Below, piece after piece: positions 59,883 to 64,000 of a DNA stretch of 64,000 nt; the stretch's first letter is position 1, and each line of letters starts with the position of its first letter. The notes beneath the pieces are model-generated. The model ran no database searches, was not told the origin of the DNA, and was given only the letters and a program-made list of their open reading frames with translations. The translations under genes were made by a program, and so were the position numbers. Source of the DNA: Lacticaseibacillus yichunensis (GTDB lineage Bacteria; Bacillota; Bacilli; Lactobacillales; Lactobacillaceae); NCBI RefSeq assembly GCF_003946405.1, contig NZ_RHOG01000001.1, positions 144,007-208,006 on the forward strand, given 5' to 3'.

Positions 59883-59990
59883 GCAGTTTTCAAAGCAGAG
59901 ACGGGGTGGCTGTTGCAGCGTCTCTATCGCGCGGGGCAGGATGCTTGGGTCCAAAAACTGGCAACCCGATCAACAGGACGCCGCCGCCAT

Positions 59991-60032
59991 AAAAATAGGT
60001 GTGATCCTCTTTTCATCAGATCGCACCTATTT
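59991..60032 (-). terminator. Rho-independent terminator of ctsR-clpC
   Basis: On the minus strand AAATAGGTGCGATC pairs with GATCACACCTATTT, followed by TTTT, 5 bases after the clpC stop. Confidence 0.92.
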
Positions 60033-60037
60033 CGTCA

Positions 60038-62542
60038 TTACGCCTTCACCGGTGTTTTCGGTTCCGGCTGCGGTTCAGCTTCCTTAACATTGAAGGTCAA
60101 CTTGCCCTTTGTTGCGCCGATTGTCACCGTGTCCCCGGCTTTGACGCGACCCGTCAGCAGCAGTTCACTGAGCTGATCCTCCACGTCGCGTTGGAGGGCT
60201 CGACGAATCGGTCGTGCGCCATATTCGGGATCAAAGCCCGCTTTGGCGATCGCATCGATGCCGCTTGGGGTGACCTTGACGTGAATCTCTTGGTCATCCA
60301 GCCGCCGCAGCACATTTTTCGTCATGATCTTGACGATCTCATGCAACTCATCACGGTTCAAGCTGTGGAAGACGACGGTTTCGTCGATTCGATTAAGGAA
60401 TTCCGGCCGGAACGCCTTTTTCAACTCTTCGAGCATCCGTGACTGCATCGTCTTGAAGTCCTGTGTCTCGGTCTTGACACCAAACCCGACACTCTTATCA
60501 TCGCGCAAAGCCGTCGCACCAATGTTAGAGGTCATGATCAAGATCGTATTGCGAAAATCGACCCGGCGCCCTTTTGAATCGGTCAGGAACCCGTCATCAA
60601 GAACCTGAAGCAGAATGTTAAAGACGTCCGGATGCGCCTTTTCCACCTCGTCGAGCAGCACAACGGAATACGGTTTGTTGCGAACCTTTTCCGTCAGCTG
60701 ACCGCCTTCGTCGTAGCCAACATAGCCTGGCGCCGCACCGATCAACCGGCTGGTGGAAAACTTTTCCATATACTCGGACATGTCCACGCGAATCATCGCA
60801 TCTTCAGAGCCAAACATTGCCTCGGCCAACGCTTTCGCGAGCTCGGTCTTCCCGACCCCGGTCGGCCCAAGGAACATAAAGGACCCGATTGGCCGCGTTG
60901 GGTCTTTGAGCCCGCTACGTGCCCGGCGAATGGCCCGGGCGACCGCCGAAACAGCCTCGTCCTGGCCAACCACCCGTTCGTGGAGAACTTTTTCCAGATT
61001 GACCAGCCGTTCACTTTCCTTTTTGGCCAATTGGGTCACAGGCACGCCGGTCCACTGAGACACGACTTCCGCCACATCTTCAGGTTCGACTTTGACATCC
61101 GACCGCACGCCGCTTTCATCAACAGCATCCGGTGCATCAGCCAATTTGTCGCGGAGCTTCTGTTCCTTTTGGCGAAGTTCCGCCGCGGATTCAAAGTCCT
61201 GATGCACAATTGCATCTTCCTTGGCCGCCGTCAGATCACGCAGTTGCATCTGCAGCTTGTCGATCTTCGTCGGCTTGTCGGATTCATCAAGCCGGACTTT
61301 CGCCGCACTTTCATCGATCAGGTCGATTGCCTTATCGGGCAAGAAACGATTGCTGATGTAACGGGCAGAGAGCACAACCGCCTCGTGGAGGGCATCGTCG
61401 GTGATGGTCACCCCATGATGCGCCTCGTAGCGCCCGCGTAATCCGCGCAAAATCTCCTCTGCCTCTTCAGGCGTCGGCTCATTGACAGTGATCGTGGCAA
61501 AACGCCGTTCAAGTGCCGCATCCTTTTCGATATATTTTTGATATTCGTCCAAGGTCGTGGCCCCGATCAGCTGCAATTCACCACGCGCCAAAGCCGGCTT
61601 CAAAATATTGCTGGCATCGATTGCGCCTTCAGCCCCGCCTGCACCGATCAGCGTATGCAACTCATCAATGAACAAAATGACATTGCCATCTTGATAAATC
61701 TCATCGATGATCTTCTTCAACCGATCCTCAAACTCACCGCGATATTTCGTACCTGCGACTAACGAGCCCATGTCGAGCATCATCAGGCGTTTGACCTTCA
61801 TTTCATCAGGCACTTCGCCTGCGACGATCTTTTCGGCAAAGCCTTCTGCAATCGCCGTTTTACCGACGCCAGGCTCACCGATCAGAACAGGGTTATTCTT
61901 CGTCCGGCGCGCCAAGATCTGGATCAGCCGGCGTACTTCTTTGTCCCGGCCGACAACCGGATCCATTTTGTTTTCGCGAGCCAATTGCGTCAGATCCCGG
62001 GCCAACCCGTCCAGCGTTGGCGTCCCCTGACTCGCTGGGCGCGCACCATTTGCGGCACGTGGGCCAGCCGGCCGGCGTTTCGCGGCAGCATCGCTGATTC
62101 CCATCTTCTTGAGAACCAACTGACGCGTCTTCGACAAACTGAGGTCCAAATTTTGAAGAATGCGTGCTGCCAAAATATCGTCTTCGCGTAGCAGGCCAAG
62201 TAAAATATGCTCCGTCCCGATCTTCAGGGCGCCAAGCCGTTTTGCCTCGTCACCGGCAAAACTTAAAATCTCTTTGCCCTTTGGCGAATATGGAAGGTAG
62301 CTATCCGATTGTTTCGCTGACGCATCCACGGTACCATAACCCGTAAAACGCTCGATCTCATCGTGGACATCATCTTCTGTGATACCGAGCTGACGCAGGG
62401 TCTTGCCAGCGATACCATCCGGCTCTCTAACCAAGGCCATCAACAGGTGTTCCGTCCCGACCGCATGATGATGGAAATATTGAGCTTGTTGCTGTGCAAT
62501 CATTAAGACATTTGTTGCACTTGGCGTAAACAGATTGTCCAT
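60038..62542 (-). CDS. clpC: ATP-dependent Clp protease ATPase subunit ClpC
   Basis: An 834-residue Hsp100. The ATG at 62542 follows GAAGGAG and gives [20 protein letters not shown], the double-Clp-N domain (to about 150). AAA1 has Walker A GEPGVGKT; a UVR-containing middle domain (about 415-460, [20 protein letters not shown]) follows; AAA2 has Walker A GPTGVGKT. It unfolds substrates for ClpP, usually with an adaptor such as MecA. It is co-transcribed with its repressor gene ctsR. Confidence 0.97.
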   Translation of the reverse strand: MDNLFTPSATNVLMIAQQQAQYFHHHAVGTEHLLMALVREPDGIAGKTLRQLGITEDDVHDEIERFTGYGTVDASAKQSDSYLPYSPKGKEILSFAGDEAKRLGALKIGTEHILLGLLREDDILAARILQNLDLSLSKTRQLVLKKMGISDAAAKRRPAGPRAANGARPASQGTPTLDGLARDLTQLARENKMDPVVGRDKEVRRLIQILARRTKNNPVLIGEPGVGKTAIAEGFAEKIVAGEVPDEMKVKRLMMLDMGSLVAGTKYRGEFEDRLKKIIDEIYQDGNVILFIDELHTLIGAGGAEGAIDASNILKPALARGELQLIGATTLDEYQKYIEKDAALERRFATITVNEPTPEEAEEILRGLRGRYEAHHGVTITDDALHEAVVLSARYISNRFLPDKAIDLIDESAAKVRLDESDKPTKIDKLQMQLRDLTAAKEDAIVHQDFESAAELRQKEQKLRDKLADAPDAVDESGVRSDVKVEPEDVAEVVSQWTGVPVTQLAKKESERLVNLEKVLHERVVGQDEAVSAVARAIRRARSGLKDPTRPIGSFMFLGPTGVGKTELAKALAEAMFGSEDAMIRVDMSEYMEKFSTSRLIGAAPGYVGYDEGGQLTEKVRNKPYSVVLLDEVEKAHPDVFNILLQVLDDGFLTDSKGRRVDFRNTILIMTSNIGATALRDDKSVGFGVKTETQDFKTMQSRMLEELKKAFRPEFLNRIDETVVFHSLNRDELHEIVKIMTKNVLRRLDDQEIHVKVTPSGIDAIAKAGFDPEYGARPIRRALQRDVEDQLSELLLTGRVKAGDTVTIGATKGKLTFNVKEAEPQPEPKTPVKA

Positions 62543-62558
62543 AAGCACACTCCTTCGT

Positions 62559-63044
62559 TCATAGCTGTCTTTGTGTGTATCTTTCATACCGCAAACTCTG
62601 AAGAAAAGCAAGCAATAACCGCGCGCGCAATGTATCTTCTGCGAGGCGGTCATCCAGATCCAGTGTCTGGTGACTCAACACATTGAGCATCATATTGCCA
62701 GCCTGTTGCCCCACCAATTGTGAATCGTAGAGTTGCTGAATCATCACTTGTGCTTGGCGTGGCCGAAGCGCCTGTGGCATATTATCGATCATCACATCCA
62801 CCAGGTCACAATTATCCTTCACTTGGACCCTTAGGATGCGAATATACCCGCCGCCGCCACGTTTACTCTCAACAACATAGCCATTTTCGGGTGTGAAACG
62901 CGTCTTGATCACATAATTGATCTGGGACGGCACGCAATTAAACTGCTGGGCGATCTCGCTGCGGCTGATTTCGACCTGGTGGGCACCGCTCAGCATCGCT
63001 TTGAGATACCGTTCGATCACATCAGACATATTTCGGCTTTCCAT
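62559..63044 (-). CDS. ctsR: Transcriptional repressor of class III stress genes, CtsR
   Basis: A 161-residue repressor, started at the ATG at 63044, seven bases after AGGTGG. Winged helix (EISRSEIAQQFNCVPSQINY) and the Gly-rich wing RGGGGYIRI, whose glycines sense heat in characterised CtsR proteins, are intact. First gene of the ctsR-clpC operon with a CtsR box over its own promoter; the mcsA-mcsB genes found between them in Bacillus are absent. Confidence 0.96.
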   Translation of the reverse strand: MESRNMSDVIERYLKAMLSGAHQVEISRSEIAQQFNCVPSQINYVIKTRFTPENGYVVESKRGGGGYIRILRVQVKDNCDLVDVMIDNMPQALRPRQAQVMIQQLYDSQLVGQQAGNMMLNVLSHQTLDLDDRLAEDTLRARLLLAFLQSLRYERYTQRQL

Positions 63045-63055
63045 TGGCAACCCAC

Positions 63056-63079
63056 CTTTGACTTTGACTAATCTTGACA
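63056..63079 (-). promoter_or_regulatory. CtsR operator
   Basis: On the minus strand TGTCAAG-ATT-AGTCAAA (63063-63079) fits the heptad repeat RGTCAAA-NAN-RGTCAAA with minor deviations, and a third heptad GTCAAAG follows immediately. It lies between the -10 box and the start codon, as expected for autorepression. Confidence 0.75.
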
Positions 63080-63082
63080 TTC

Positions 63083-63111
63083 ATTATACAGGCATCCATT
63101 GAAAAAGCCAA
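63083..63111 (-). promoter_or_regulatory. ctsR-clpC promoter
   Basis: On the minus strand TTGGCT (63106-63111), 17-bp spacer, TATAAT (63083-63088). Confidence 0.8.
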
Positions 63112-63129
63112 ATCTGTGAAAATGCGTAC

Positions 63130-63153
63130 AAAAAAACCGGCGTGATTCACGCC
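63130..63153 (-). terminator. Terminator of the rRNA/tRNA operon
   Basis: On the minus strand GGCGTG-AAT-CACGCC is followed by GGTTTTTTT, 11 bases after the last tRNA. Confidence 0.88.
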
Positions 63154-63164
63154 GATCAATTTGA

Positions 63165-63238
63165 TCGGGAAAACAGGATTCGAACCTGCGACCCCTACGT
63201 CCCGAACGTAGTGCTCTACCAAGCTGAGCTATTTCCCG
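63165..63238 (-). tRNA. tRNA-Pro (CGG)
   Basis: Full cloverleaf: acceptor CGGGAAA/TTTCCCG, D arm with TAGCTC...GAGC, anticodon stem CTACG/CGTAG with loop TTCGGGA (anticodon CGG, codon CCG), T arm with GGTTCGAATCC. CCA is not encoded. Confidence 0.93.
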
Positions 63239-63243
63239 AAAAA

Positions 63244-63315
63244 AGCGGAAGACGAGATTCGAACTCGCGACCCCCACCATGGCAAGGTGATGTTCTACCA
63301 CTGAACTACTTCCGC
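63244..63315 (-). tRNA. tRNA-Gly (GCC), copy 1
   Basis: Acceptor GCGGAAG/CTTCCGC, anticodon loop TTGCCAT (GCC), T arm GAGTTCGAATCTC. Identical in sequence to the second tRNA-Gly at 63543-63614. Confidence 0.96.
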
Positions 63316-63358
63316 ATATTATTCAATTATCACGAGGGTCAAGGCAAAGCTTTGACGA

Positions 63359-63432
63359 TGCACCCAGTAGGAGTCGAACCTACAACCTTCTGATTCGTAG
63401 TCAGACACTCTATCCAATTGCGCTATGGGTGC
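63359..63432 (-). tRNA. tRNA-Arg (ACG)
   Basis: Acceptor GCACCCA/TGGGTGC, anticodon loop CTACGAA (ACG, presumably read as ICG), T arm TAGGTTCGACTCCTA. Confidence 0.96.
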
Positions 63433-63443
63433 AAATATATAAA

Positions 63444-63529
63444 TGCCGAGAGTCGGGTTCGAACCGACACGATGATCACTCACCGCAGGATTTTAAGTCC
63501 TGTGCGTCTACCAATTTCGCCATCCCGGC
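63444..63529 (-). tRNA. tRNA-Leu (TAA)
   Basis: 86 nt with the long variable arm of class II tRNAs; anticodon stem CAGGA/TCCTG with loop CTTAAAA (TAA). Confidence 0.96.
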
Positions 63530-63542
63530 AGATAACGTTCGA

Positions 63543-63614
63543 AGCGGAAGACGAGATTCGAACTCGCGACCCCCACCATGGCAAGGTGATGTTCTACCAC
63601 TGAACTACTTCCGC
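63543..63614 (-). tRNA. tRNA-Gly (GCC), copy 2
   Basis: Identical over its 72 nt to the tRNA-Gly at 63244-63315, a tandem gene duplication within the cluster. Confidence 0.96.
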
Positions 63615-63668
63615 AAAATGAATTGCCGGGTGCAGCCGAAGCCGCAATAGATCTTGAGCCGATTGGCA

Positions 63669-63750
63669 TGCGGGTGAAGGGACTCGAACCCCCACGGTAT
63701 AAACCACTAGAACCTAAATCTAGCGCGTCTGCCAGTTCCGCCACACCCGC
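63669..63750 (-). tRNA. tRNA-Leu (TAG)
   Basis: 82 nt, class II variable arm; anticodon stem CTAGA/TCTAG with loop TTTAGGT (TAG). Confidence 0.96.
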
Positions 63751-63771
63751 GGCGTTGTTTCTAGTGGAAAA

Positions 63772-63844
63772 TGAGCCGTGACAGGCTCGAACTGTCGACC
63801 CTCTGATTAAAAGTCAGATGCTCTACCAACTGAGCTAACGGCTC
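63772..63844 (-). tRNA. tRNA-Lys (TTT)
   Basis: Acceptor GAGCCGT/ACGGCTC, anticodon loop CTTTTAA (TTT), T arm CAGTTCGAGCCTG. Confidence 0.96.
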
Positions 63845-63846
63845 GA

Positions 63847-63919
63847 TGGAGGATACAGGGCTCGAACCTGTGACCCTCTGCTTGTAAGGCAGACGCTCTC
63901 CCAACTGAGCTAATCCTCC
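63847..63919 (-). tRNA. tRNA-Val (TAC)
   Basis: Acceptor GGAGGAT/ATCCTCC, anticodon loop CTTACAA (TAC), T arm CAGGTTCGAGCCCTG. First tRNA after the 5S rRNA gene. Confidence 0.96.
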
Positions 63920-63923
63920 ATTT

Positions 63924-64000
63924 GCGCGGCGGCTTCCTACCCTCGCAGGCAGTTACCCACCAACTACTCTCGGCGTAGAGAAGCTTAACTTCTGTGTTCG
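63924..64000 (-). rRNA. rrf: 5S ribosomal RNA, 3' part (cut by window edge)
   Basis: On the minus strand it begins CGAACACAGAAGTTAAGCTT, the conserved 5S loop B/helix III segment, continues with GAGAGTAGTTGG and ends GAGGGTAGGAAGCCGCCGCGC. The 5' part lies beyond base 64000; 23S and 16S genes are expected further on. Confidence 0.92.

Larger units (their letters stand above)
59635..60037. other. 0.4-kb rpoB promoter and leader region
   Basis: No gene. Holds the rpoB promoter (59853-59882), a leader of about 210 nt with a terminator-like hairpin (59738-59783), and at its right end the clpC terminator. Confidence 0.7.

Overview
This window comes from a high-GC member of the Lactobacillaceae, by inference something near Lacticaseibacillus or Schleiferilactobacillus. 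The evidence is the Firmicutes-type gene order (ctsR-clpC, rpoB-rpoC, rpsL-rpsG-fusA, the S10-spc-alpha ribosomal block, ecfA1-ecfA2-ecfT-truA-rplM-rpsI), strong Shine-Dalgarno sites, a KxYKxGKxW-type surface-protein signal, GC-rich third codon positions and frequent GTG/TTG starts. The species cannot be fixed from the sequence alone.

Layout. 1-2262: a manganese-type ABC importer (5'-truncated ATPase, permease, lipoprotein). 2576-4168: Dps and a convergent GT2 glycosyltransferase. 4307-9352: a coiled-coil FtsX-type permease with its ATPase, divergent from a TetR regulator. 9465-11148: a short-chain dehydrogenase divergent from a second TetR regulator. 11548-15400: a two-component system beside a triple-repeat sortase-anchored protein, in DNA of less GC-biased composition. 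15736-16386: a Fic protein whose catalytic His is Gln. 16500-20891: rpsI, rplM, truA, ecfT, ecfA2, ecfA1. 20892-24329: a gene-poor interval with a tandem array of a structured repeat, an orphan GH32 sucrase and about 1.4 kb of highly structured non-coding DNA. 24330-38383: the complete rplQ-to-rpsJ ribosomal superoperon with rpoA, infA, adk and secY. 38765-47418: an accessory carbohydrate block (isochorismatase-fold hydrolase, ROK kinase, DUF624 protein, Lpl-type ABC importer, LacI regulator, GH5 glycosidase). 47760-50912: the str operon (fusA, rpsG, rpsL). 51163-52293: an acetyltransferase and a minimal A24 prepilin-peptidase-like protein. 52351-59634: rpoC and rpoB. 60038-63044: clpC and ctsR. 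63165-64000: eight tRNA genes and the 3' part of a 5S rRNA gene, i.e. the tail of an rRNA operon read on the minus strand.

How it works together. Most of the window is the central transcription and translation machinery on the minus strand, with recognisable promoters (rplM, rpsJ, rpoB, rpsL, ctsR) and two terminator-like leaders (rpoB, rpsL) that suggest attenuation. The GH5/ABC/ROK block forms one regulon: a 16-bp palindrome occurs identically at the lacI start and before the permease genes, a close variant overlaps the -35 of the GH5 gene, and cre-like sites lie beside two of the three. This implies substrate-induced, catabolite-repressed uptake of a beta-linked oligosaccharide that is cleaved inside the cell.

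The least explained material is a family of about 122-bp elements, present as a tandem array (20967-21387), a single copy plus a mini-derivative (17477-17630) and an inverted copy (2338-2463). The stems are kept by compensatory base changes between copies, the signature of a selected structure (RNA or DNA cruciform). The non-coding stretch 22917-24329 is also rich in stems and holds an imperfect direct repeat of about 140 bp.
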